Origin: Sandaracinobacteroides sp041909755
Lineage (GTDB): Bacteria; Pseudomonadota; Alphaproteobacteria; Sphingomonadales; Sphingomonadaceae
DNA: 64,000 nt
NCBI RefSeq assembly: GCF_041909755.1
Contig: NZ_JAYRCW010000004.1
Span: 1 to 64,000 of the forward strand
Reading direction: 5' to 3'
Part shown: positions 8,173 through 15,710 of the stretch, one piece after another
How the letters are laid out: every line of letters begins with the position of its first letter
How positions within the stretch are numbered: position 1 is the stretch's first letter
Made by a program: the position numbers and the translations under genes
Notes under the pieces: generated by a model
Told to the model about the DNA's origin: nothing
Seen by the model: only the letters and a program-made list of their open reading frames with translations
The model's database searches: none

Positions 8173-9183
8173 TCAACCTCCCGCAGAGGTGAGGGTAAGG
8201 GCAATCTTGCCGATGTGGCCGCCCTGTTCCATCAGCCTGTGCGCGGCCTCCGCCTGTTCCAGCGGAAACTCCCTGAACAGGTGCGCTTTCAGCGTGCCAT
8301 CCGCGAAATGCGGCCAGACCTCGGTTTTCAGCGCCTGCGCGAGTTCCCCCTTTTCGGAAACGCTGCGCGGGCGCAGCAGCGACCCCGTCACATGCAGTCG
8401 GCGGCGCATCACGAAGCTGATGTCCAGCTCCAGCCGTCCGCCCTTCTGGAAGGCGATGGAAACATGCCGCCCGCCGTCTTTCAGCGAGGCGAGGTTCCGC
8501 GGGAAATATTCGCCGCCCACCATGTCCAGCACCACGTCAACGCCGCGTCCGCCGGTCAGCTCGCGAACGATGGGGGCGAAATCGCCGTCGCGATAATTGA
8601 TGGCGTGGGTGGCGCCCTTTGCCAGCGCCGCCTCGCATTTCGCATCGGTGCCGCAGGTCACGATGATGTCCAGGCCGCGCAGCCGTGCGAAATCGATCGC
8701 CGTCACCCCGATGCCGGACGTGCCGCCATGCACCAGCAGCGATTCGCAGGATTGGCAGTGGGCGAGATCATGCAGGTTCGCCCATACCGTGAACCAGGTT
8801 TCCGGCAGGGTCGCGGCCTCTGCGAAGCGCATGCCGGGGGGCACGGGCAGGCATTGAACGGCAGGTGCCGCCACATAATCGGCATAGGCGCCGCCCGAAA
8901 CAAGCGCCGTCACCGGATCGCCGACAGCCAGGCTGTCCACGCCGTCGCCCAAGGCAACCACTTCGCCTGCGGCTTCAAGGCCCAGGATCGTGGAGGCGCC
9001 CGGCGGCATCGGATAGAGCCCCATGCGTTGCAGAACGTCGGGCCGGTTCACGCCGGCGGCATGCACCCGGATCAGCACCTCGCCGGGGCCGGGGGAGGGC
9101 ACAGGCCGTTCCACGATTTCAAGGACATCGGGGCCACCCGGCCGGGCCGGATCGATCGCGCGCATCAGGTTCGGAACTGTCAT
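8173..9183 (-). CDS. NAD(P)H:quinone oxidoreductase, medium-chain dehydrogenase family
   Basis: A 336-residue MDR-superfamily enzyme without zinc ligands. It starts MTVPNLMRAIDPARPGG and carries the GroES-like VLIRVHAAGVNRPDVLQR segment, then the coenzyme-binding LLVHGGTSGIGVTAIDFA, and a GGRGVDVVLDMVGG motif. The set fits the PIG3/QOR family, which reduces quinones with NADPH. An open frame extends far upstream but is antiphase to the DUF1192 and ccmB genes. The gene diverges from DUF1192 at 9242. Confidence 0.88.
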   Translation of the reverse strand: MTVPNLMRAIDPARPGGPDVLEIVERPVPSPGPGEVLIRVHAAGVNRPDVLQRMGLYPMPPGASTILGLEAAGEVVALGDGVDSLAVGDPVTALVSGGAYADYVAAPAVQCLPVPPGMRFAEAATLPETWFTVWANLHDLAHCQSCESLLVHGGTSGIGVTAIDFARLRGLDIIVTCGTDAKCEAALAKGATHAINYRDGDFAPIVRELTGGRGVDVVLDMVGGEYFPRNLASLKDGGRHVSIAFQKGGRLELDISFVMRRRLHVTGSLLRPRSVSEKGELAQALKTEVWPHFADGTLKAHLFREFPLEQAEAAHRLMEQGGHIGKIALTLTSAGG

Positions 9184-9241
9184 GCCGCAATCGTTGCTGG
9201 GGCGCGCGCGAAAGTGCAAGAGTGCCGCGCAGGAGGCGCCC

Positions 9242-9439
9242 ATGGACGTTGAAGATTTCCTCACCCGGCGGCCTGAAAGCCCGCTTGCTCTGCTGATGCG
9301 CGAAGATCTGGAGCGGCTTTCGGTGGATGAACTGGCCGAACGCATCGCCCTGCTGGAAGGCGAAGTGGCGCGGACAAAGGCGAAGCGCGATTCGGCCACG
9401 GCCTTCCGCTCGGCAGCGGATTCGCTGTTCCGGAAATGA
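9242..9439 (+). CDS. DUF1192 domain protein
   Basis: A 65-residue acidic protein: MDVEDFLTRRPESPLALLMREDLERLSVDELAERIALLEGEVARTKAKRDSA. The SVDELAERIxxLExEI heptad pattern and the small size match DUF1192, common in Alphaproteobacteria and often beside unrelated genes. The C-terminal half is a predicted coiled coil. Its stop overlaps the ccmB start as ATGA, so it is likely translated with ccmB. Confidence 0.82.
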   Translation: MDVEDFLTRRPESPLALLMREDLERLSVDELAERIALLEGEVARTKAKRDSATAFRSAADSLFRK

Positions 9440-10077
9440 GCCTGTTCGGAAAGCTGATCCGGCGGGATCTGTCCCTGATGGCCGCCCGGCCGGGGGAGTG
9501 GCTGATGCCGCTCGCCTTTTTCCTGCTGGTGGCGCTGCTGCTGCCCTTCGCCATCGGGCCGGAACCCGGCCTGCTGGCACGGCTGGCGCCGGGCATCCTG
9601 TGGGTCGGCGCGCTGCTCGCCAGCCTGATTCCCGTTTCCACGCTGTTCGCGCTCGATTCGGCGGATGGCACGCTGGATCAGCTGCTGGTGCGCGGCGTGG
9701 CCGCCGAAACGCTGGCGGCTGCCCGGCTGATCGCCCTGTGGCTGGGCTTCGGCCTGCCGCTGCTGCTGGCGGCCCCCGTCGCCTCGCTGATGCTGGGTTA
9801 TCCGTTCGGTGCGCTGCGGCACCTGTTGCCCGGCCTTCTGGCAGGTGCGCTGGGCCTTTCCGCGCTGGCGATCGTGGCAGGATCGGTCACGCTGGGCGCC
9901 AGGGGTGGGGCAGGGCTGGTGGCGCTGCTGGTGATCCCGCTCGCCATTCCGCTGCTGCTGTTCGGCAGCAGCCCGGCGGAACCGGGCGCGTTGGGGCTGG
10001 CGGTGGCGACAGCGCTGCTGCTGGCGGCGGTGGCGCCGTTCGCAGCCGGCGCGGCGCTGCGCGCCTCACGCGGTTGA
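9436..10077 (+). CDS. ccmB: heme exporter protein CcmB
   Basis: A 213-residue polytopic inner-membrane protein with about six hydrophobic helices. LFGKLIRRDLSLMAARPG at the N-terminus and the DGTLDQLLVRG motif near residue 75 are CcmB signatures. In other bacteria CcmB forms with the ATPase CcmA and CcmC/D the machine that loads haem onto CcmE. The gene that should encode the ATPase is not found on either side. It starts at ATG 9436 overlapping DUF1192 by four bases and leads the run of ccm genes. Confidence 0.88.
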   Translation: MSLFGKLIRRDLSLMAARPGEWLMPLAFFLLVALLLPFAIGPEPGLLARLAPGILWVGALLASLIPVSTLFALDSADGTLDQLLVRGVAAETLAAARLIALWLGFGLPLLLAAPVASLMLGYPFGALRHLLPGLLAGALGLSALAIVAGSVTLGARGGAGLVALLVIPLAIPLLLFGSSPAEPGALGLAVATALLLAAVAPFAAGAALRASRG

Positions 10078-10152
10078 TCGGCCGATCATCCCTGCGGCAA
10101 GCTGTGGGGCTGACGGCTTGCGAATTCCCATGCTAGGGCCGAATGCACATCC

Positions 10153-10890
10153 ATGGCTGCCCCCGATCTTCACGCTCTGGCCAATCCGCTTCGCTTCCAG
10201 CGGTTCGCAACGGTCCTGACCCCCTGGCTTCTGCTGCCGGGCCTGGGGCTGCTGGGCATTGGCCTGTGGCGCGGGCTGTTCCTGGCGCCGCCCGACTATC
10301 TTCAGGGCGACATGGTGCGGATCATGTATGTGCATGTGCCGGCGGCCTGGTTCGCGCTGGGCGGCTATCTGGGCATGGCGATTGCGGCCCTGTCGGCGCT
10401 CGTCTGGAAGCATCCGCTGGCTGCGCTCAGTGTGCGCGCCATTGCGCCTGTCGGGGCCATGTTCGCGGCCATCTGCCTGATCACGGGCTCCATCTGGGGC
10501 AAGCCCAGCTGGGGCACCTGGTGGGTGTGGGATGGCCGGCTCACCTCCATGCTGGTGCTGTTCCTACTCTATCTGGGGGTCATCGCCCTCATCCACCTGC
10601 ACGAGGACAGGGCGCGCGGACTGAAGATGGCGGGGTTCCTGGCGATCGTCGGCACCATCAATCTGCCCATCATCAAGTTCAGCGTGGAATGGTGGAATAC
10701 CCTGCACCAGCCGGCGTCCATCCGCGTGTCGGGCAGCTCCATCCATCCCGAGATGCTGGCCCCGCTGATGCTGTCTGCGCTGGGATTTCTGCTGCTGTTC
10801 GCGGCGCTGGTGCTGATCCGCATGCGCACGCTGATCGCGGAACAGCGGCTGGACATGCGCGCCCTGCGCCGCGCCGCGCGGGCGGGCTGA
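10153..10890 (+). CDS. ccmC: heme ABC transporter permease CcmC
   Basis: A 245-residue membrane protein with six hydrophobic helices. The haem-handling tryptophan-rich motif WGKPSWGTWWVWDGRLTS marks CcmC, and conserved His residues occur in YVHVPAAWFALGGY and in VEWWNTLHQP. It passes haem to CcmE and releases holo-CcmE. About 75 bp separates it from ccmB, and the rest of the operon follows closely. Confidence 0.93.
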   Translation: MAAPDLHALANPLRFQRFATVLTPWLLLPGLGLLGIGLWRGLFLAPPDYLQGDMVRIMYVHVPAAWFALGGYLGMAIAALSALVWKHPLAALSVRAIAPVGAMFAAICLITGSIWGKPSWGTWWVWDGRLTSMLVLFLLYLGVIALIHLHEDRARGLKMAGFLAIVGTINLPIIKFSVEWWNTLHQPASIRVSGSSIHPEMLAPLMLSALGFLLLFAALVLIRMRTLIAEQRLDMRALRRAARAG

Positions 10891-10901
10891 GGACCGAGAA
10901 C

Positions 10902-11024
10902 ATGCCGCATCTTCCCTTCATCATTGCCGCCTATGCGGTCACGCTCGCCGGCCTCGGCGGGCTCATCATCTGGTCGCTCCTCCGTCTGCGAAGGGCGGAA
11001 CGCGCATTGGGCGGAGAGGATTGA
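10902..11024 (+). CDS. ccmD: heme exporter protein CcmD
   Basis: A 40-residue protein, one transmembrane helix (PFIIAAYAVTLAGLGGLIIWSLL) and a basic RLRRAERAL tail. This is the usual size and topology of CcmD, which stabilises CcmC-CcmE and helps release CcmE. It is 11 bp downstream of ccmC, and its stop overlaps ccmE by one base (TGATG). Confidence 0.85.
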   Translation: MPHLPFIIAAYAVTLAGLGGLIIWSLLRLRRAERALGGED

Positions 11025-11497
11025 TGGCAGCCGCCAAACCCAAGCGGCAAAGGCTGGTGCTGGCGCTGGCGGCGCTGGCCGTTCTGGCGATCGCGGGTGT
11101 CATCGCCGCCTTCGCGCTTCAGGATACGGCGTCCTATTTCCGCACGCCGTCCGATCTGTCGGGCGAACGCCCGCAACCGGGGGAGACATTCCGTCTGGGC
11201 GGCCTCGTCAAGGGGGGCTCCGTCAGCCGGTCGGCAGACGGGCTGGTGCTGCATTTCACCGTGACCGACATGAAGGCGGAAACGCCGGCCAGCTACCGCG
11301 GCATCGTGCCGGATCTGTTCCGCGAAAATCAGGGCGTGATCGCGACAGGCAGCCTCGATGCGCAGGGCCGCTTCGTGGCGCAGGAGCTGCTCGCCAAGCA
11401 TGACGAGAATTACATGCCCCCCGAAGTGGCGAAGAAGCTGGAGGAACATGGGCATCCGGTGGGGCAGGGCACGCCCGGGCGGGCCGGGGGCGCATGA
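11024..11497 (+). CDS. ccmE: cytochrome c maturation chaperone CcmE
   Basis: A 157-residue protein with an N-terminal membrane anchor (RLVLALAALAVLAIAGVIAAF) and a periplasmic beta-barrel. The FRLGGLVKGGSV and VTDMKAETPASYRGIVPDLFRENQGVIATG blocks are CcmE hallmarks, and AKHDENYMP carries the conserved His that forms the covalent haem adduct and the nearby Tyr. It hands haem to CcmF/H. Start ATG 11024 overlaps the ccmD stop. Confidence 0.94.
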   Translation: MAAAKPKRQRLVLALAALAVLAIAGVIAAFALQDTASYFRTPSDLSGERPQPGETFRLGGLVKGGSVSRSADGLVLHFTVTDMKAETPASYRGIVPDLFRENQGVIATGSLDAQGRFVAQELLAKHDENYMPPEVAKKLEEHGHPVGQGTPGRAGGA

Positions 11498-13422
11498 TCC
11501 CCGAACTCGGCCATCTGGCGCTGTGGCTCGCAGCCGCGGCGGCGCTGTTGCAGGCGTTCGCCCCTTCGATCGGCCTGTGGCGCCGGGATGAAGGCCTGAT
11601 CGCCCTCGCCCGGCCGTCGGCGGTCGCGCAGGCGCTGCTGACGCTCCTCGCCTTCGGTGCGCTCACCTGGGCCTTCTGGGTGTCCGATTTCTCGGTGAAG
11701 CTCGTCACCAGCAACAGCCACAGCCTGAAGCCCGACATGTACCGGCTGACCGGCGTGTGGGCGAACCACGAAGGCTCGCTGCTGCTGTGGGTGATGGTCA
11801 TGGCGCTGGCGGGCGCCGCCGTGGCGCTCGCCCCGGCGACGCTGGGCGCACGATTCCGCGCCCGGGTGCTGACGGTGCAGGCCTTCGTGGCGCTCGGCTT
11901 CTTCGCCTTCCTGCTCATCGCCTCCAATCCGTTCGAACGGGTCTCGCCCGCCCCGACGGAAGGCCTGGGCCTGAACCCGCTGCTCCAGGATCCGGGCCTC
12001 GCCTTCCATCCGCCGCTTCTCTACCTCGGCTATGTCGGCTTTTCCGTCGCCTTCGCCTTCGCGGTGGCTGGCATGCTGGAAGACAAGGTCGGCCCGGCAT
12101 GGGCGCGGGCGACACGCCCCTGGGTGGCGGGCGCCTGGGCTTTCCTGACGCTCGGAATCGCACTCGGCAGCTTCTGGGCCTATTATGAACTGGGCTGGGG
12201 CGGCTGGTGGTTCTGGGATCCGGTTGAAAATGCTGCCCTGATGCCGTGGCTGGCGGGGACCGCGCTGCTGCATTCCATCGCCGTGGTGATGAAGCGCGAC
12301 GCGCTAAGGGCCTGGACGCTGCTGCTCGCGGTCGCGGCCTTCTCGCTTTCGATGATGGGCACCTTCATCGTCCGATCGGGCCTGCTCACCTCTGTCCACG
12401 CCTTTGCCGTCGATCCCACGCGCGGTCTGTTCCTGATGGTGCTGATGGCGCTCTATATCGGCGGCGCGCTCACCATCTATGCGCTGGCCGCCGGGCGCGT
12501 GGCCGAAGGGCGTCAGTTCGCGCTGGTCAGCCGGGAATCGGCCCTTGTCGCCAACAATCTGCTGATGTCGGCCATTCTCGGCGTCGTGTTGCTCGGCACG
12601 CTCTATCCGATGGCGCTGGAAGCGGCGGGCGGCGCACAGATTTCCGTCGGCCCGCCCTATTTCAACCGCACGACGCTGCCGATGCTGCTGCTGGCAGCGA
12701 TCCTGATGGCGATTGCCCCCTTCCTTGGCTGGCGGCGCAGCGCGACAGGCCATCTCTCCGCGCGCCTGCTGCCGGCGGGGATCGCGGCTGCGGCTGTGGC
12801 CGTCGTTGCGATCTGGCCTCTGGGTGTCAGGGGCGTCGGCGCTCTCATGGGCTTCGGGGTCGCGGCCTGGCTGGGGGTCGCCAGCCTGTCGATGCTGGTG
12901 CAGCGCGGCCTCACCCTGAACATTGCCGGCATGGCGTTTGCGCATCTGGGGGTCGCCGTGTCGATCCTGGGGGCGACAGCCTCCGGCGCCCTCCAGCGGG
13001 AGGCGCTGGTATCGCTACGGGTGGGCGACGCGGTCGAGATGGGCCCCTGGGTCGCCGAGCTTGTCGATGTCCGCCCGGTGGCCGGCCCCAACTGGACGGC
13101 GATCGAAGCGACTCTGGATGTCCGTCGTGGCGGTCGGCCGGTGGCGGTGCTGAAGCCGCAGTCGCGCATGTTCATTGCCCCGCCTCAGGAAACGACGGAA
13201 GCGGGCCGTGCCGGCTGGTGGGGCGGGGAAGTCTATTCGGTTTTGGGCAAGCCGGACGGCACCGGGCGCTGGCAGATTCATCTCTGGGTGAAGCCGCTGG
13301 TCCGCCTGATCTGGTGGGGCGGGCTGCTGATGGCGTTCGGTGGATTGCTGGCGCTGGGTGGCCGGGTGCGGGCGCGTTTCCCGCGCCGCCGCCCGCGCGC
13401 AGCCCAGCCGCAGGCCGCCTGA
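11494..13422 (+). CDS. ccmF: heme lyase CcmF
   Basis: A 642-residue polytopic protein of normal CcmF length. The WWD-type haem-binding loop is seen as LGWGGWWFWDPVENAALMPWL with flanking conserved His residues, plus LLWVMVMALAG and the PLLYLGYVGFSVAFAFA segments. CcmF attaches haem to apocytochrome CxxCH cysteines with CcmH/I. It overlaps the ccmE stop by ATGA and is followed after one base by ccmG. Confidence 0.95.
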   Translation: MIPELGHLALWLAAAAALLQAFAPSIGLWRRDEGLIALARPSAVAQALLTLLAFGALTWAFWVSDFSVKLVTSNSHSLKPDMYRLTGVWANHEGSLLLWVMVMALAGAAVALAPATLGARFRARVLTVQAFVALGFFAFLLIASNPFERVSPAPTEGLGLNPLLQDPGLAFHPPLLYLGYVGFSVAFAFAVAGMLEDKVGPAWARATRPWVAGAWAFLTLGIALGSFWAYYELGWGGWWFWDPVENAALMPWLAGTALLHSIAVVMKRDALRAWTLLLAVAAFSLSMMGTFIVRSGLLTSVHAFAVDPTRGLFLMVLMALYIGGALTIYALAAGRVAEGRQFALVSRESALVANNLLMSAILGVVLLGTLYPMALEAAGGAQISVGPPYFNRTTLPMLLLAAILMAIAPFLGWRRSATGHLSARLLPAGIAAAAVAVVAIWPLGVRGVGALMGFGVAAWLGVASLSMLVQRGLTLNIAGMAFAHLGVAVSILGATASGALQREALVSLRVGDAVEMGPWVAELVDVRPVAGPNWTAIEATLDVRRGGRPVAVLKPQSRMFIAPPQETTEAGRAGWWGGEVYSVLGKPDGTGRWQIHLWVKPLVRLIWWGGLLMAFGGLLALGGRVRARFPRRRPRAAQPQAA

Positions 13423-13423
13423 G

Positions 13424-13957
13424 ATGCCGGGTCGGTTCCGCCTTGTGTGGCTACTGCCGCTCCTGCTGTTCGCCGGGCTTGTCGCGCTGATGGCAAATCA
13501 TCTGGGCGCGCCGCAGCAGCAGTTGATCCGCAGCCAGATGGTCGGCAAGCCGCTTGCCGGTTTCGCGCTGGATGGCGTGGCCGGGGCACCGGGCCTGTCG
13601 CTGGCTGACCTGCAGGGGGGCGGGCCGGTGCTGGTGAACATATTCGCCAGCTGGTGCCTGCCTTGCGCGGTGGAGGCGCCGCAGCTTCAGACGCTTCAGA
13701 CCCGCGGCGCGGTCATTCACGGAATCGCGCTTCGGGACCGGCCGCAGGATGTGGAGGCCTTCCTTGCCCGCCACGGCAATCCTTTCAGCCGCATCGGACA
13801 GGATCCGGGTGGGCGCATGATGCTGGCCTTCGGGGCGTCGGGCGTGCCGGAAACCTATGTCATCGATGGCAGGGGCGTTGTTCGTTACCAGCATCTGGGC
13901 GAAATCCGCCCGGAACATGTCGCCCCGCTGCTGGCAGAGCTGGAGAAGGCGCGATGA
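13424..13957 (+). CDS. ccmG: thiol:disulfide interchange protein CcmG/DsbE
   Basis: A 177-residue membrane-anchored thioredoxin. The signal anchor (LVWLLPLLLFAGLVALMA) precedes the active site FASWCLPCAVEAPQL, a WCxxC motif, and the conserved cis-proline region SGVPETYVIDGRG. CcmG reduces the apocytochrome or CcmH disulfide before haem attachment. ATG 13424 is one base after the ccmF stop; the next gene overlaps by four bases. Confidence 0.93.
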   Translation: MPGRFRLVWLLPLLLFAGLVALMANHLGAPQQQLIRSQMVGKPLAGFALDGVAGAPGLSLADLQGGGPVLVNIFASWCLPCAVEAPQLQTLQTRGAVIHGIALRDRPQDVEAFLARHGNPFSRIGQDPGGRMMLAFGASGVPETYVIDGRGVVRYQHLGEIRPEHVAPLLAELEKAR

Positions 13958-14340
13958 AGCCGTTTGCCATTGCCCTTCTGATCCTCGCCGCGTCGCCCCT
14001 CCATGCGGAACCGCCGCCACCGCCTGATGTGCCGCTTCAGAACCCGGCGCAGGAAGCGAAGGCGAAGGCCCTGATGGCTGAGCTTCGCTGCCTGACCTGC
14101 CAGAATCAGACCATCGCCGATTCGAACGCCGCCCAGGCGCAGGCCATGCGCGCCGAAGTGCGGGAGCGGATCGCAGCCGGTGAAGAGCCTGAAGCCGTGC
14201 GCGCCTTCTTCGTGGAGCGTTACGGGGATTGGGTCAGCTTCGTTCCCCCCGCCCGGCAGGATACCGCGCTTCTGTGGGCTGCACCCTTGCTGTTCCTGGC
14301 GATCGGCATCGCACTCGTGGCGCGGAGATTCCGGAAATGA
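13954..14340 (+). CDS. ccmH: cytochrome c maturation protein CcmH (CycL)
   Basis: A 128-residue protein with a cleavable signal peptide, the three-helix domain with LRCLTCQNQTIADSNA, and a C-terminal transmembrane helix (LLWAAPLLFLAIGIALVARRF). The LRCxxCQ motif is the thiol pair of CcmH/CycL, which works with CcmG to prepare the apocytochrome. Here CcmH is the short, separate form; the TPR partner follows as ccmI. Confidence 0.93.
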   Translation: MKPFAIALLILAASPLHAEPPPPPDVPLQNPAQEAKAKALMAELRCLTCQNQTIADSNAAQAQAMRAEVRERIAAGEEPEAVRAFFVERYGDWVSFVPPARQDTALLWAAPLLFLAIGIALVARRFRK

Positions 14341-14951
14341 AATGGCAACCCGTCCTGGCCGTCGCGATTGCGCTGGCCGCCGGCCTCGGGGGCTATGCGA
14401 TGGTCGGGCGACCGGGCCTTCAATCCGCCCCCGCGCCAAGATTCCAGCCGAACCCTGACCTCACGCCGCAGGCCGAACAGGCCTCGAAGGCGCTGCTCGA
14501 CAATTTTGGCGATGTCCGCGCCTGGCTGACCCTGTCTGACGCGCTGATTCGGGCGAAGCGGACAGAAAGTGCCGTGGCAGCTTTGCAAAGCGCGCTGGAA
14601 GCGATTCCGGGCAATGCGGATCTGTGGGTGCAGATGGGGGTGGCCCTCGTCGCCCATGCTGACGGCGAGGTGGTTCCCGCAGCAAGGCTCGCCTTCGATC
14701 GCGCCGCGCGGCTTTCGCCTGAGCATCCGGCGCCCAGCTATTTCCTGGGTCTTGCCTGGCTGCAATCCGCCGAAGTGGATCGCGCGCTGGAAACCTGGCG
14801 CGCGCTTCAGGCCCGCAGCGCCCCCGATGCGCCCTGGCGACCCTTGCTCGATCGTCAGATTGTGGTGGCCGAAACCATGAAGCAAATGGGGGTGGGGCAG
14901 GGGATGATGCCGCAGCCCGGCATGGCCGCCCAGGGGGAGAGCGCGCGATGA
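14337..14951 (+). CDS. ccmI: CcmI/CycH-type TPR protein
   Basis: A 204-residue protein with an N-terminal membrane helix (QPVLAVAIALAAGLGGYAMVG) and tetratricopeptide-like repeats, for example NFGDVRAWLTLSDALIRA and GNADLWVQMGVALVAHA. CcmI recognises the apocytochrome C-terminus and brings it to the lyase. It lacks a separate upstream two-helix domain found in long CcmI proteins, so it corresponds to the C-terminal TPR portion. It is coupled to ccmH by ATGA. Confidence 0.82.
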   Translation: MKWQPVLAVAIALAAGLGGYAMVGRPGLQSAPAPRFQPNPDLTPQAEQASKALLDNFGDVRAWLTLSDALIRAKRTESAVAALQSALEAIPGNADLWVQMGVALVAHADGEVVPAARLAFDRAARLSPEHPAPSYFLGLAWLQSAEVDRALETWRALQARSAPDAPWRPLLDRQIVVAETMKQMGVGQGMMPQPGMAAQGESAR

Positions 14952-15571
14952 TCCGTGTCCATCATCTGAACAACAGCCGTTCCCAGCGGATTCTCTGGCT
15001 GCTGGAAGAGCTTGGATTGCCCTACGAAATCCTGAACTATCAACGGGATGCCGTCACGAACCTCGCCCCGCCCGAGCTGGAGGCAGTGCATCCGCTGGGC
15101 AAGTCGCCCATGCTGGACTTCGACGGGCGGTTGCTGATCGAATCCGGCGCGATCATCGAAACGGTGATCCGCAAGGCCGGCGGCGGACGTCTGACCCCCG
15201 CCGCCGACAGCCCGGATCATGATCGCTACATCATGTGGCTCCACTATGCCGAAGGTTCGGCCATGTTGCCGCTGATGCTCCAGCTCTATGTCGGCCGCCT
15301 GGGGGAAGGGGGCGCACCGCTGAAGCCCCGGATCGACAGCGAGATCGCGCGTCACCTGGGCTGGGTGGAATCCGAGCTCACCGGCCGGGACTGGCTGGTG
15401 GGCGGGGATATCACGGGCGCGGACATCCAGATGAGCTTCGTCGGTGAGGTTGCTGGTGTGTTCGGCGTCCGCGGCCAGTATCCGGCGATCGATGCCTGGG
15501 TTCGCCGCTTCCAGATGCGGCCGGCCTATCAGCGCGCATTGGAAAAGGGCGGGCCCTACGCCTTCCTCTGA
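14948..15571 (+). CDS. glutathione S-transferase family protein
   Basis: A 207-residue GST. The N-terminal thioredoxin domain reads IRVHHLNNSRSQRILWLLEELGLPYEI, with Ser in the usual catalytic position, and HPLGKSPMLDFDGRLLIESGAIIE supplies the cis-Pro and glutathione-binding ES pair. The all-alpha domain follows with TGADIQMSFVGEVAG. It overlaps the ccmI stop by ATGA and so joins the ccm operon, but its role there is not evident. Confidence 0.9.
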   Translation: MIRVHHLNNSRSQRILWLLEELGLPYEILNYQRDAVTNLAPPELEAVHPLGKSPMLDFDGRLLIESGAIIETVIRKAGGGRLTPAADSPDHDRYIMWLHYAEGSAMLPLMLQLYVGRLGEGGAPLKPRIDSEIARHLGWVESELTGRDWLVGGDITGADIQMSFVGEVAGVFGVRGQYPAIDAWVRRFQMRPAYQRALEKGGPYAFL

Positions 15572-15710
15572 CCCCCCCGTTGCTGCTGCTGCGAAACGGT
15601 GCTAGCGCCCCGGCTATCAGACCTCGCGAGAGGCCGCCGTTGCACGGTGAAAATATGAGATTCGGTTGCCGCTTCCAACGGTTCGGGACGATCGCGCAAG
15701 GTTGGCGCGG

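Noticed and set aside
9184..9822. Upstream extension of the quinone oxidoreductase
   Set aside because: Reads Gln/Arg-rich low-complexity antisense to DUF1192 and ccmB, no family match.
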